Positions 1 to 11,137 of a stretch of DNA of 64,000 nt are shown here, piece by piece. Both the position numbers and the translations under genes were made by a program. Origin of the DNA: Gnetum montanum. Taxonomy: Eukaryota; Streptophyta; Gnetopsida; Gnetales; Gnetaceae. The stretch is from the NCBI GenBank assembly GCA_015680685.1, contig MNCI01034627.1:1109332-1173331 (forward strand), written 5' to 3'. The notes beneath the pieces are model-generated. The model had not been told where the DNA came from. It worked only from the letters and a program-made list of their open reading frames with translations, and did not search any database. The stretch's first letter is position 1; each line of letters starts with the position of its first letter.

Positions 1-370
1 TGAAGATGTCATTACACAAAATAATATATGTATATACTATTAGGTATAATATTACTAGGAGTATAGTGTCAATTAATATGTTTAATTATGCTTTATTTAG
101 ATTAGAAAATAATTTTCCTTCAAGTGAGGCAAGTGGAAGCCTACAAGTGAAACAAGTGGAATTCTACAATTGTGACAAGTGGAGAAGGTGACTTATCCAC
201 CACTTAGTAAGGATTGTGAAAAATGGTTAGAATGCCTAAAAAGAAGGAAACTTGGTTGAAGACACTTGGGAGGAAATTAAAATTTTGAGTACCTATAAAA
301 GGAGGGTTAGGTTGCCTAAGATTTCATCATCTTTCAATTCAAGTTGAGTAGTGAAAGTTAGAGAGAACTA
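1..370 (+). other. AT-rich region with a TATA-like promoter
   Basis: No gene is seen here. A TATAAAAGG box lies at 294-302, about 70 bases upstream of the ATG at 371. The spacing fits a polymerase II promoter or the U3/R part of an LTR. No TG...CA LTR ends, primer-binding site or purine tract could be placed, so it stays a promoter-like stretch only. Confidence 0.3.
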
Positions 371-872
371 ATGGAGTTTGAGAAAGCAATGAAAAAGCCT
401 TTTATTCCATATGTGATGGGATGTTTCCCTGAGCATGTATTGAAGGCTTACCTAAAGGCTAGATCTTGTGGAGCTCCAAAAGAGTGTCCTTTTATGGCTT
501 GGTTGTCCAATGAATTTTCTTTTCTCACTAGAGATTTGGATATAGAGTCCAATGTTTGGGGGCGATATCAAGATTGCTCCAAAGAAGAAAAAAAAGGAGA
601 AGAGAAACCAACCTATGAAGAGTCATCATGGGGATGGGGAGAAGCTTTTGTCTTCTGAGAGGAAAATGAAGGACATAATGGAGAAGAACAAAAGAGCTCA
701 TCTAAAAAAGAAAATGAGAAAAGCAGCTCCAGTAGATCAAGGTGAGAGTTCCACCAAGCCAGAGAGCAACAGAATTGCCTTCCTCACATCAGAGATTTCC
801 TATGAAATAGTTAGAGAGATAAAGATTCCCACTAGGGTAACCCTCACAATTCAGTTTCCATCCCAAGAATAG
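371..872 (+). pseudogene. unrecognised ORF with a frameshift in an A-rich run
   Basis: Two overlapping frames, 371-658 and 552-872, read like one protein of about 165 residues broken by a frameshift in the A-rich run near 575-600. The first half is mixed hydrophobic and aromatic (KKPFIPYVMGCFPEHV). The second half is Lys/Glu-rich (KMKDIMEKNKRAHLKKKMRK). A TATA box at 294 sits upstream. I do not recognise a family. It may be an old transposon-encoded protein or a degraded host gene; coding status is uncertain. Confidence 0.3.
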
Positions 873-1330
873 TCCATAAAGGACTTGATGATGTACAGTT
901 TGTTATTTTTCTTACGAATGATGTTTTTGTCTCATCACACCTTATGTTAAATGGGAATTTTCCTCAAAAAAGATTTCTATTTAGCTGTAAAAATTGAATA
1001 AAAATTTTAGGATGTTTTAGTTTTGAAATGAGGTTGAACAAGTTTCTTTAAGCTTTTAAGGGGGCTGAAATGTTGGCACATTTGGCCATTCCATGGAATA
1101 GTTGGAATATTTTATTAAAAATTGGAATAATCTATGGTTGTAAATTTAAAGCTTTAGTGTTGTGGTTTGATGGGTATTTTTGGAGAAGTAATCCACTGGT
1201 AAATAATTTTGACGTTGAGGCCTTCTTGGAAAACAAAATTAAAATGCCAAATTATTCCTTTATTGGAGATTGGAATAGCAAACAAAGAATGAGATTATTT
1301 ACCTAAAAAAGCATACTTCCTGTTAATGTT
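873..1330. other. AT-rich spacer with a weak 78-codon ORF
   Basis: An open frame at 1070-1306 (+) encodes 78 residues with many Trp, Asn and Lys and no recognisable motif. Nothing else supports coding here. Confidence 0.2.
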
Positions 1331-2290
1331 GGAAAAATAGCCACCACCATGGATAATGGATTTTTAAGTTCTATGCCTAAACTTTATGGTCCAGTTAAGA
1401 GTTGGAAGCATGTAGAAGATCTAACGAATGGACTACCAACAGGTTTTGAATTTGATGAATTTAAATTAACGAAGGATGAGAAAGCTTCTGTTGCAGATGT
1501 CGAATTTCCACAAGTTGAGAAGCCCATTGATAACGTTGCTAAAATATAGAAGCTAAGAAATACAAAACTGGATGCCATGATTTTTGAGCCATCAGGTGTC
1601 ACTGGCAAATACGTCGTCTGGTACCTACTCGGAATCATGCTCGCGCATTGGCCAGACCTTCGAATCGACGTCGTCGGACGTAGCCGTATTCGGCTCGCTA
1701 GAGGCCGAGGATAGTGAGCCTGAGTTCATGGAGCACATGGAGGCCCTTTTCCATGACTGAGATGTATAGAGCAGGTTTTTAGTTGTAAGCGCATGTGGGT
1801 TCGATTCCATTCTGGCCGAGATGGGACTATTTCATCACACGCGTCCATGGGAGGCGCTGGCATTGTCCAACAACATGACTGCGTATACGAAGCTGCTGTG
1901 CTCAGTGTTGCTCATACTAATAAGCTTCAAAATTTCAGACGCTCCAGACCCAGGTGAGCCAGGCTTAATGAAAAGAAGAAGGAAGGGTCCCTATTCCTGC
2001 ATCTAAATCATTTGTTAGCCCTATTTAAACTGTATCCCCAAGAACAATTCCAGTACTCCCAACTCTGTTATCCACAAAAAGACCCTGATGATTGATCCGA
2101 ATTTCAAGTCGTTAACAGTGGCAACAAGATGAAGATAAAATCAGCATGTTACCTCCTTCAGTTAAAAAAAATCTGATGCCTCTACTGACGCCTATTGATT
2201 TGATGGTGCTCTTGAAACAAATGGACACAGATGTGAAATGCAGGAAAAATACAAAACAGAACCGCCGTGAGCTCTGCATCCACGATGCCC
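1331..2290 (+). pseudogene. unrecognised CpG-rich gene fragment
   Basis: A plus-strand frame opens at 1349 (MDNGFLSSMPKLYG) and stops at 1549. Coding-like sequence continues in shifted frames: an acidic segment ending EFMEHMEALFHD, stop near 1760, then a frame from 1821 to 2006. The part at about 1605-1700 is unusually rich in CpG, unlike the CpG-poor retroelement DNA elsewhere. This could be a captured or retroposed host gene fragment. No family was recognised and the frame is broken several times. Confidence 0.3.
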
Positions 2291-2339
2291 TAAATTTAGG
2301 CTATTTTAAGAAATTAATTTAGATATACATATCACATTG

Positions 2340-3397
2340 AGAAAAGGGGAAGAAGATATTTTTAGGATTTTCAAGATATTTGTATAACTAAAACGAGGGA
2401 TTTAGTTAATTTTCATTTTATTACTTTCACAAGGATTACTAGGGCTTAATGACATTTAGTATTTAAAGTTCTAAATTAAATAATTAAGATAAATTGGGAA
2501 TTTTGGATAAAATATTATAGGCTATTGCTTACAAAAGCAATATTTGTAATATTTATTAGTGTTAGCATAAATTCCTCCTAACTTTATGTACAACTTCCCA
2601 ACCACATAACTTCCCTATTAAATTGATGAGAAATATCTCCTAACTACATGGGTAAGTTGTAACTCCCTTACTTGGGAGAAAAGTTAGCTAAGATATTTTA
2701 GGTATGTAACCACATTTGAACCTTATAAAAAGGCTTCAGGGGGGAGTCTCACAAAGGATACTTTGGGAGGAGAAGACTTGATACATCACACTTTGGAAGG
2801 CTACTAGCTAGCACTTGGGCTCTCACTTGGAGATACACTTTGGCTCTTGGGAAGAGCATTGTAAAGAAGAAATTGTGAACGATTGCTTGTAAGATGGCTT
2901 GCTAAAGAAAATATTTCAGCCTCTTTGTCATAGTCCTTTGAGTTATGTTTTTTTTTTTTTTTAAATTGTTTACCTAGTGGTTTAGATAGTATCATCCTTG
3001 GCAAGTAATTTTGGGATTTTTAGATTGCTCTTATTGTTCTTGTTGTCCGATAGGAATTTCTGTTAAAATTTTTCCATAGAAGAGCTTGTGCTTAAAAGCC
3101 TTAAGAGAATTTTAGTAGTAAATTCTATTATTATGAAATGTATAGGAACTACTATTAAGATCGTTGTAAGAGAGCCTCTACTTGTAGTCATGCCGTTGAA
3201 CGATTCAATAGTCAAGAGGGTTCAGAAAATATTTGATATTTTGATGGCACCAGAATAGCTTCTTTTTATCTTTAAAGTGAATCTCTATGGTATTTCAATT
3301 AGAAATTGTTAAGTCTTTTGAAGGTTCTATTGAATGTAATTATTAACGTCCATTATCTAGCTAAAATGGAGTCTCGTACGTGATAGTTTACGCAGCA
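2340..3397 (+). mobile_element. possible LTR of an unrelated retrotransposon
   Basis: A purine-rich stretch (GAGAAAAGGGGAAGAAG, 2339-2355) is followed by AT-rich DNA, a TATAAAAAGG box at 2724-2733, a T run at 2947-2963, and an end reading CGCAGCA at 3391-3397. Just after that comes TGGTAGCATAGTAGG (3404-3418), which loosely resembles a tRNA-Met primer-binding site. The left end lacks a clear TG and no second LTR is visible, so the call is tentative. One undetermined base lies at 3462. Confidence 0.3.
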
Positions 3398-3419
3398 ATT
3401 TTTTGGTAGCATAGTAGGA

Positions 3420-3860
3420 TTGTCTTGAAGAAATTGCTTATTTGAGCCTTGGAAGCTTGAANGTCATTTTACCTTGTTTAAATATTTGAGGTCCATGCAA
3501 ATCTGCTTTCTTTTCTATCTATTTCCATCAAATCTTGCTCTATTTCTAGTTTTCTTGTGGAACTATCTCTTTCTCTGGGGAAAATTAGAAGTAGATTCAC
3601 AGAGTTGTGCTCAAATTTTTTTGCAAAATTTTATTTGTTACAAGTAGGTATTATAAGGATCGCATAGACTAGGCAATTGAACAAAATAGGAACTCTCAAC
3701 AACTCACAGTACTTGGCAAAGTTGGCTGAATCTCTTTAAAGTAAGTCATTTGTAGTTTACACACAATGCAATCATTTCATATTTCAAAACCACACACCTC
3801 AATAGCACACACACATATTCACATTAACTACTGAGTTTATTTGGAGGTATCTGGGCCTTA
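3420..3860. other. no recognisable feature
   Basis: Moderately AT-rich DNA with no convincing ORF. It could be the leader of the plus-strand gag fragment that follows. Confidence 0.3.
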
Positions 3861-5930
3861 GTGTTGCCAGAGACCAGCAGCCACCTAAATCCTGTTCGAG
3901 GACACTCGTTGGCAGTTGCGTCCCAAATGGTCGCCAACAATAACCATGCTAATTCAACCTTCCTTGGAAGTGAACACTACATTTTCCCAAGCATATGCTC
4001 ATGTAGGGGCCACCTACCAGCCCCAGAAGACATAGGCATCCTATGTCCCACTCATCTCATTTGTATCCATGATGTTTGTCCAACCCACTCTTGTATGAAC
4101 CACCTCAGTCACCATGTCCATCGCTCAACCAACACAGCAACTAAACTCATTTGCTAAGATGTTAAACTAGCAACACCGATCTGCTATGACTTTAAATTAG
4201 CAATGTCGATCTGCTATGACATTAAATTGGTAATGGCCGTCTACTATGATGTTAAACTAGCAAACTCCACAACCAATAATCTGCCCCTACTCCATACGAC
4301 CAACACATTCCCAGCCAATGCAACTAGTTGGCACATCCCCAAGCTTGGATAAGGCATTCTAGCTAATCTAAAGTTTTACAAAGGAGACCAAGCAACTCAA
4401 AGTTTCCTTCTTTGAAACCATCAAGGTTGTGGACTTCTACTGGGATGACCCCATAAGTCCTATAGTCCCACCCCTAACTCTCCCAACTAGGGTCCAACTA
4501 CCTTAACTTATCAAGTATGATGGTGAAGGAGACCCCAATGCATAGTTGGTCACATTTTGATCTGAGTGCCTACTCCTTTAAGCCTAGCTACATGCCATCA
4601 TGCATGTGTTCTCCATGTCACTCACTAGTAAGGCATTAGATTGGTATCACATGCTACCCAAGGCCTTAATCTCTTCTTTGGAGGATCTCATAAGCCAGTT
4701 TGCGACATGCTTTAGGTACAACCTAAAGCTTGAAGCAACCCTTGACTAGTTCATGTAGGTCAAGTAGGCACTAGAGCCTATCCAAAAATCTCTCTAATGT
4801 TGGAATGTTTTATTGAGTGAAATATGTGAATCCCTAGTAGAGACACACCTACTTGTCATCTTCAAGGGTGTAGTGAATGACTTCATCAAGACCAAATTGT
4901 ATTACCTAGCCCCGAAGTCTCTTAGCCAATCCTTTGCCCAAATGAAAGACATAGAGGAGGCAACACAAGCTAGCAATGACTTGACCTAGATGGCCTACAT
5001 AAACCAACATGCACGCAAGAAAAATAGAATAGTGGAAATAGTGGCGGAAATCACAAAAGTAACCAAACAAATCTTGAAGGCTAAGCAGCCCAAGGCCCTA
5101 GCTCACAAAGCCATGATCTTTGGTGCCAAATCACCTACATCAGTAGGGGCCACCCCAAGACCCAACTTTGAGTTATACATCACTATTAATGGAACCCTCT
5201 AAACTATTAGAGAAACTCTTGAAAGTTGGGCAAATCCAATACAAACATGTATCAAATATTTCCTATAAAAAATATGATAGTTACTTCGAACTACTGAGGA
5301 ACCCCACCTCAACAGTACCAAACGAGCCCCTGGTCCCACAACATTTCAAGTTGGAACAATACTGTCATTACCACCATATGTTTGATCAGAATATGAACAA
5401 CTATCATGCTTTGTAGGATGACCTACAAAAAATGATAGAATGGGGCCAACTATTGCTCAATGTGGTGAGGCAATCCAATGCAGATGATGCCCCCTATGTC
5501 ATAAACTACATTAGTGTAGGTGGAAAGTCCAAACCTATCTAACAACCTCTTGTGATCCATGTGCCTTCTAACAAGGCAAGGATTCCATTAGTGTCCACAA
5601 GAAAGAGGCCTTATTTTGTTATCAAAGTGCCACCTCGGGCACCCATAACAATCATTCATTAAGACATTAAACTAGCATGATGTAGCAAGAACAACCACTA
5701 AACAACATTTTGTCATCATTATGCCATAATGAGTTGGCCTCACAATAACTCCTAAACCACCATTTGTCATAAGGATGCCACAACATGATGGCCCCTCACC
5801 TACCTAAATCCCAATATTGGGCAACATCTCAGTCTCTCCTGCTTCAAGGATCAACCCCACTAGCAACTCACGTAAGCCTACCAAATGGGAACATAACAGG
5901 ATGAATGAGCACCTTGAAACCCCCATGTAG
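3861..5930 (+). pseudogene. gag: gag of a Tat-lineage Ty3/gypsy element, degenerate
   Basis: Retrotransposon Gag, the structural protein that packages element RNA. From about 4380 one frame matches the gags of A, B and C: a segment DFYWDDPISPIVPPLTLP, then ALDWYHMLPKALISSLEDL, then KTKLYYLAPKSLSQSFAQ, a Lys-rich linker (4990-5200), and a decayed knuckle CHYHHMFDQNMNNYHAL near 5370-5415. About ten in-frame stops are present, many where relatives have Gln or Trp. Downstream to 5930 the frame still shows HRMNEHLETPM, equivalent to HHMREHLADRLT in element B. It is joined at 5930 to an inverted gag of element E. It probably belongs to D or F. Confidence 0.75.
4150..4275 (+). repeat. TTAAACTAGCA tandem array inside a gag fragment
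   Basis: About four units of roughly 33 bases, each with a CTATGA.. TTAAACTAGCA core (GTTAAACTAGCAA, CTTTAAATTAGCAA, ATTAAATTGGTAA, GTTAAACTAGCAA). It belongs to the array family that recurs at fixed places in the full elements of this window. Its position upstream of the conserved gag block is unusual for that family. Confidence 0.75.
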
Positions 5931-6433
5931 GAGGTGGCCCCTACATGAGCATAGTGTTGGGAAAATGCATTAGTTGCTTGTGAGAAAGGCTGAATTGGCA
6001 TGGTAACCATCTTAGGGAGGATGGATGAACTAAACTAAGGAGGGGCTATATTAGGGAGTGGTCATTGGAACATGGTATAGACGGGTCTCTTGCACTTGAA
6101 GTAGGCCTCGAACTCATCTTATTTCTTATGTGAGGCTTTCTCGTAGGTTGTTCATGCATCATGCTTGTTTGCACAGATGAGTTGGGACAACAACTAGTGG
6201 TAGGACTCCGTGAGTGGGATTATGTCAAACAAGGAGGGGTTGTACTTCTGTCTATTCTAGTGGACCTGTTCATAGTCCTGTTTTGCCTCCAAATCAAGGT
6301 AATCCACTAGTAATCCTGCTTGGATTTTGGCACAAACAAAATTCTATTTTTCATGACTTAGTGTGGCATGCTTTGGTTGGATTGTAGTGTCAAATGTGTT
6401 AGATACCAATGTGGAAGCTTGATCTGGATTCAT
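5931..6433 (-). pseudogene. gag: gag N-terminus of element E, truncated
   Basis: Read on the minus strand from an ATG at 6433 (MNPDQASTLVSNTFDTTIQ), this matches the N-terminal part of Gag in A, B and C, including the conserved block around EKxNFVCAKIQAGLL and a DIIPLTESYH segment. It is preceded by its own leader, primer-binding site and 5' LTR to the right. It ends abruptly at about 5930, where the sequence switches to a plus-strand gag. Bases 5925-6010 are an inverted, diverged copy of about 3925-4020. Several stops are present. Confidence 0.6.
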
Positions 6434-6584
6434 ATTCATAGATTGGATTATGAGAGTTGCTGCTTGTAGAAATTGGCTAACTTTGAAAACTACAAAAAAA
6501 AATGACTAAGTCTACTGGAAGCAAAAAAGTGGTTAAGTATAAAAATGTAGAAAAATGGCTAAGTGTAAAAATTTAGAAAAAATG

Positions 6585-6920
6585 CTAAGTATGAAAACTG
6601 CTGAAAATGGCCAACTTTGGTGCTACACTTGCTACGTTGGAGCTTACTATACTCGCTATGCTAGAGCTTGTCAAGATCATTACACTAGAGCTTGCTATGC
6701 TAGAGATTACTATGGTATAGCTTGTCACACTCGCTACGTTGGAGCTTACCACGCTCGCTATGCTAGAGCCTGCTACGCCATAGCTTTTCACGCTTGCTAC
6801 GTTGGAGCTTACCATGCTCGCTATGCTAGAGCTTGCTACACTATAGCTTATCACACTTACTACACTAGATCTTGCTACGCTAGAGCTTGCTATGCTATGA
6901 GAACTTGTTACACTCTATAG
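6585..6920. repeat. GCTATGCTAGAGC tandem repeats in the leader of element E
   Basis: Imperfect tandem units of about 21 bases, built from GCTACGTTGGAGCTTAC and CTCGCTATGCTAGAGCTTG, arranged in higher-order pairs. Because the period is a multiple of three, both strands stay open and give low-complexity peptides (YARACYA repeats). It lies between the primer-binding site and gag of E, so it is an expanded leader repeat and not a gene. The same GCTATGCTA motif fills the LTRs of A, C and E. Confidence 0.75.
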
Positions 6921-6977
6921 AACATCCAGAGTTTTGACTAAGTGCTAATAAAAAAATGGAGATGAAAATGGCGAGGA

Positions 6978-6993
6978 CCTCCTTCTAGCGCCA
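6978..6993 (-). promoter_or_regulatory. primer-binding site of element E
   Basis: On the minus strand TGGCGCTAGAAGGAGG follows the LTR end by about five bases. It matches the equivalent sites of B (TGGCGCTAGAATGAGGG) and A/C (TGGCACTAGAAGGA), and starts with TGG as a tRNA 3' CCA complement should. The tRNA could not be identified without a database. Confidence 0.7.
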
Positions 6994-6998
6994 AAAAC

Positions 6999-8408
6999 TA
7001 TAACATCTAAAAATGTTAGTGGCTAGAACATCGAGAGGTCACCAAGTGTGCAGCCTAACCCCAAATCATGAGAGGTCATTGCTGGAGAAAATAGAACTAG
7101 GGTGCCATGAACTGTCTTGTCAATCAAATAGGGACTTACGTGATGTTAAAATGACCATGTGCGAGAAGAGTTTATACTACGTTACACATGAGCATTGGGT
7201 CTAGCTAAGTTAGAGTGTAGTAGGGTGTCTTGGACTAAGAATAGTGACGTGAACATGCAAACATGTATGAAAAAGGTGAGAAAATACAAGTGTTTATACT
7301 ACATTACGCATGAGCATTGGGTCCAGCTAAGTTAGAGTGTAGCAGGGTGTCCCGACCTAAGAACAGTGGCATGAACATGCAAACATGTATAAAAAAAGTG
7401 AGAAAATACAAGTGTTACACTAAATTCCAAAAAGAAATGCTTGAGAATGCAACATATTTTGAGAACAGTAGTACACTGCCCCAAAAGAAGGAGCGTAGCT
7501 AATTCACAAAGGGATACATAGTGTATAATAGGTGTAGTGGAGCATAGTCACAACCTCGATGGTGTCAGGCTGTGAAGTTTGGTGCTCACTATGTTGGATT
7601 GTGCTTGCTAAGTTGATAGCCACGGTGTACCATGTGATGTTCTACAAGGCTACAATGGGGATGCACTGTACCATGTGATGTAGTTGTGCCTCTCTTTCGG
7701 TGTAGTGTGCTTTGGGTCTTGTTCGTCCATAGAGATAAGTGCCAAGATGCCAAAGTGCCAAATGCCAAATGGAAGTGCCAACTACCTTACTGGTGAGAAA
7801 TAAATGCCAACCCTCTTCCCTGCCTCTTTTCCAAAAGAGGGTGTAGGAGTATTTATAAGGCTAGGGTTAGCCCCAAATACGGATCAAGTGCCACATGGCA
7901 GTGTGGTGGGTGGGACCATGCTCGTTCCATGTTACATGCAGGAGATGGGACACTGGCTGCTACGCTAGATAGGGTGCTACGCTATAGTAGACATGGTGCT
8001 ACACTACGTAGTGTGATAGGGTGCTACATTGTAGTAGACATGGTGCTATGCTATTCAGTGTGTCAGTGTGCTACACTGTAGTAGACATGGTGCTACTTTG
8101 CAGAGTGTGATAGGGTGCTACATTGTAGTAGACATGGTGCAATGCTATGCAGCATGTCAGGATGCTACACTGTAGTAGGCATGATGCTACACTAGACAAC
8201 ATGATAGGGTGCTACTCTACAGTAGACGTCATGACATGTGAATCTACAGAAAGTGATAGCATTCTAACACTTAGAAAAATTTTGTAAATCTTGCAGTTGG
8301 AGCTAACTACACTCAACACTTGGAAAAATATGGGAAAAGTGCCACCATTTTAACACTTAGCCATATTTTTAGTCACAATGCTAAGAGCCAAAATTTTGTG
8401 GTGTTTCA
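6999..8408 (-). mobile_element. 5' LTR of element E
   Basis: About 1.41 kb, homologous to the LTRs of A and C. On the minus strand it begins TGAAACACCACAAAATTTTG (from 8408) and ends ...GATGTTATA (6999), followed by a primer-binding site. A TATAAATA box (minus) lies at 7850-7857. The upstream U3 part (7950-8240) is packed with GCTACACTGTAGTAGACATG-type repeats. An intact AGTGA at 8252-8256 marks the position where element A interrupts the homologous LTR of C. Confidence 0.8.
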
Positions 8409-9887
8409 ATGATAGGTATCACTTGATGTTGCTTTTCTAGTTGTTTTTTGTAGGATTTGGTAGGCATACAACATGACTACACATGCAGCATCACATCTCA
8501 CATAAGCAAGGTAAGTCGTCATTTGCCGTGATGCAAAAAACTGGCATAGATAGTTCGCTGTGACTATAAACTGGCATATATCATCCTTGGGTCAAGATGT
8601 TAAACTAGCACAACATCCACCGTTCTCTACAATGTTAAACTAGCATGTAGTAGTCTATTAGGACTATAAACTAGCACATCACAGTCTACTAAGACCTAAA
8701 ACTAGCTTCACGATATGCCAAGACTTTAAATTAGCATGTTGTTGATCTATTGGAGCACTTGCCATCAGTGTGGCCTTTGGAGCACTTGCAGCATCATTGC
8801 CCTAGCACTTTCAGTAGCTTCCTAATCATTTACAACTAGCACAACATTTGACACATTTGTAGCATTTTCACTTCCAACACTTGTAGCATCTTCACATTGG
8901 AATTTACACTTGCATTTCATGTTGTATGGTTTTCTTATCTTCTTAAATTTATGCTTACAAGATGAAGCCTCAGAGGTGGTTGTGCAAAGATGCATCTCAT
9001 CACACCAACAAGTCACCACATCGCTCCGATGTGCATGATTGGACTAGTTAAGCCACTCAAAAGTGCACATCCCCCTCATCCCATTATAGTCTATGCACAT
9101 CAATTCCTTCATTCCAATAGCCTCTCATCCCCTACATACTCATGATTGCACATCCCTCTAATGGATATTCATTATAATGCACATGGCATTATCTTCACGT
9201 CAATTGTAGAACCCATGGTGCATATAACACAACTTGTTCCATGGAGAGCCTTTATTGACTGGTCAAAGTCCAAGCAAATGTAATGAAACTCATCCTTGGG
9301 AGGAAACACCTATCCTACAGATGTGACATAGTCACATTAAGAGAAATCTCATCTACTTGATGGCCCACACCTGACAGCTAGCATTTAGTAGTAAGCTGAA
9401 CCTAATGGAGGTTCACCTTGTAGAAAAAAATCAAAAAGAGAAAAAAAGAAAGTAAAAACTAAAAAAAATAAAAAAATAAGAGCAAAATATGAAAAATAAA
9501 AAATAAAAAAAGCACAAATCCAAGTAAATTGACAATGCTACAGTTTTGCAACTAGCCTAGCCTTGGATCAAATTTGACTCTCTCATGAGCACTTCGATGA
9601 GAAGTCAACATTAGGGGCAAATCACTTCATGCCATGGTCATCGTCAGCCATGCTGACTTCACATCTTGCATCATTATTTTCATCTCATCTCCCCAACCCT
9701 ATTTTCATTTCATCTCCCTAGGGCATTGCCTACACCCTTGTCCCTCAGCATACCCTTATCCATAGCACTCTTGAGCATGGTGAAGTGTCATCTAATCAGG
9801 TAACAACAAGTGATGTTGTTGCCACATCTACTATGGTGTTTTGTGATTCTTTATTAATGTCTCTTGGGCCACTACTCCAGATGTCAA
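8409..9887 (+). other. 3' untranslated region of element D
   Basis: Plus-strand sequence between the lost integrase and the 3' LTR. It holds a TTAAACTAGC array (8530-8745). It also holds a conserved block at about 8925-9010 (TTCTTAAATTTATGCTTAC then AAGATGAAGCCTCAGAGG), which also occurs after integrase in A, B and F. An A-rich low-complexity stretch lies at 9421-9520. No convincing ORF is seen; the UTR resembles that of F at 62841-63950. Confidence 0.65.
8530..8745 (+). repeat. TTAAACTAGCA tandem array, post-integrase position, element D
   Basis: Six or more degenerate units of about 30-40 bases with cores such as GTTAAACTAGCACAAC, CTATAAACTAGCACATC and TTTAAATTAGCATG. Each is preceded by a short stem-like motif (AGTCTATTAGGACT, GTCTACTAAGAC). 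This is the same place after integrase as in A, B and F. Confidence 0.8.
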
Positions 9888-9901
9888 CAAAGAGGGACCA
9901 T
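9888..9901 (+). promoter_or_regulatory. polypurine tract of element D
   Basis: AACAAAGAGGGACCAT lies directly before the TGAAACACC start of the LTR, as in B (AAAGAGGGGTCAA). Tracts of this kind prime plus-strand DNA synthesis. Confidence 0.75.
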
Positions 9902-11137
9902 TGAAACACCACCAATTTTGGACTTTAGCATTGTAATTGTAAATTTTTCTAAGTGTCAAAACTTGGAAAATTCTTCTAAATGTTGGTGCTATGCTCCTGA
10001 GCATAGCTAGTGTAGTGTGGAAGAAGACTAAATTTATGCCAAGTTTTTTCTAAGTATCCCTACTAGACTCTGCTATGATCTAGTGTGTAGCAAGTGCAGC
10101 CAGTGCTGGACATCAAATTCAAAATTTTTCTAAGTATTGGATTATGCTCTAGAGTGTAGCCAGCATAGCACTATAGAGAGGCCTCCAACAACCTTCAAAA
10201 GCCTTCAGAGCTTAGCATCAGCCTTCACCTCAGCTCTAGCACTCATTCAACAAGGAAGATCAGCAGTTTGCATTTCTCCTACACTTTCCATTTGTTCCAA
10301 AATTTACCTACGCTCTAGAGCATAGCAACCAAAGTTAAAAAATTTTTTGGTCACCTCCAGACTTAGAAATGTTTTTGAATTTCTCTCATAGTCCCACCTA
10401 CTATACTACCACATGGCACCTGATCCATGTTTTGTGCTAACCCTAGCCTTATAAATACCGTTGGATCCCCAATATCCCAGATGGTTGGCATTCCACAATG
10501 GTTAGTTATCATTCCTTAATGGTTGGCATTCCCAAGTGGTTGGCATTCCTTAGACGTGAGAATTTTTAAGCACTTAGCATTTGGCATTTTGGCATCTTTG
10601 TCCTTAGCTTGGTGAGGAAATAAGACCTAGAGCACACCACACTAACAAAGAGACATAGTTGCACCACATAAGACACTATGATAGCCAACCCAATAGTCAT
10701 GGTTCATGATGGCAAGCATAAACTTCACGGCTTGACAACACCAAGACTGTGACTACACTTCCACTATTCCTATTGTATACTATGTATCTTCTAAGATCCT
10801 TTTGGAGTTAGCTATGCTCCCATTTGGGGCAGTGTTCCATTTCTCTCTTCCATTTTTAGCATTTTTTTTTTTGCATTTTCTTGCATCTTTCTACACTTTG
10901 GCTCGTGTTTTCATGCTATACTTCATATTGTTTGCATTTGAATTTCAGCTAACCATGCCAACCCCTGGTTGCATCCACCACCCTGGTTGCAACTAGCAAA
11001 GTCCCTATTCAATGTCATTATGCATTGAGAGCACTCCACCTCCATTTCCAACAAGGTCCTCACATGGAGATGGGGTTAAGGCTATGGATTCATTGACCCT
11101 TTGGCAATTCCAGCCATCAACGTTTTCAGTCATTATA
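9902..11137 (+). mobile_element. 3' LTR of element D inserted into the pol of C
   Basis: About 1.24 kb. It starts TGAAACACCACCAATTTTGG right after a polypurine tract and ends ...GTTTTCAGTCATTATA. This is the same terminal sequence, in the opposite strand, as the LTRs of A and C. A TATAAATA box is at 10450-10457. No primer-binding site follows; the next base continues the minus-strand RT of C, so this is a 3' LTR sitting in C. The 5' LTR of D and the rest of C to its left were not found in the window. Confidence 0.75.

Noticed and set aside
1760-1815. tRNA- or SINE-like segment with a B-box-like GGTTCGATTCC
   Set aside because: The T-stem around it does not pair well, no convincing A box or cloverleaf could be drawn, and no poly-A tail or flanking duplication was found.
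2804-3004. 66-codon minus ORF with a Lys run
   Set aside because: The Lys run comes from a T homopolymer at 2947-2963; no other coding evidence.
6555-6920. 121-codon plus-strand ORF rich in Tyr, Ala, Cys and Arg, also open on the minus strand
   Set aside because: Both frames arise from GCTATGCTAGAGC tandem repeats whose period is a multiple of three; it lies in an element leader.
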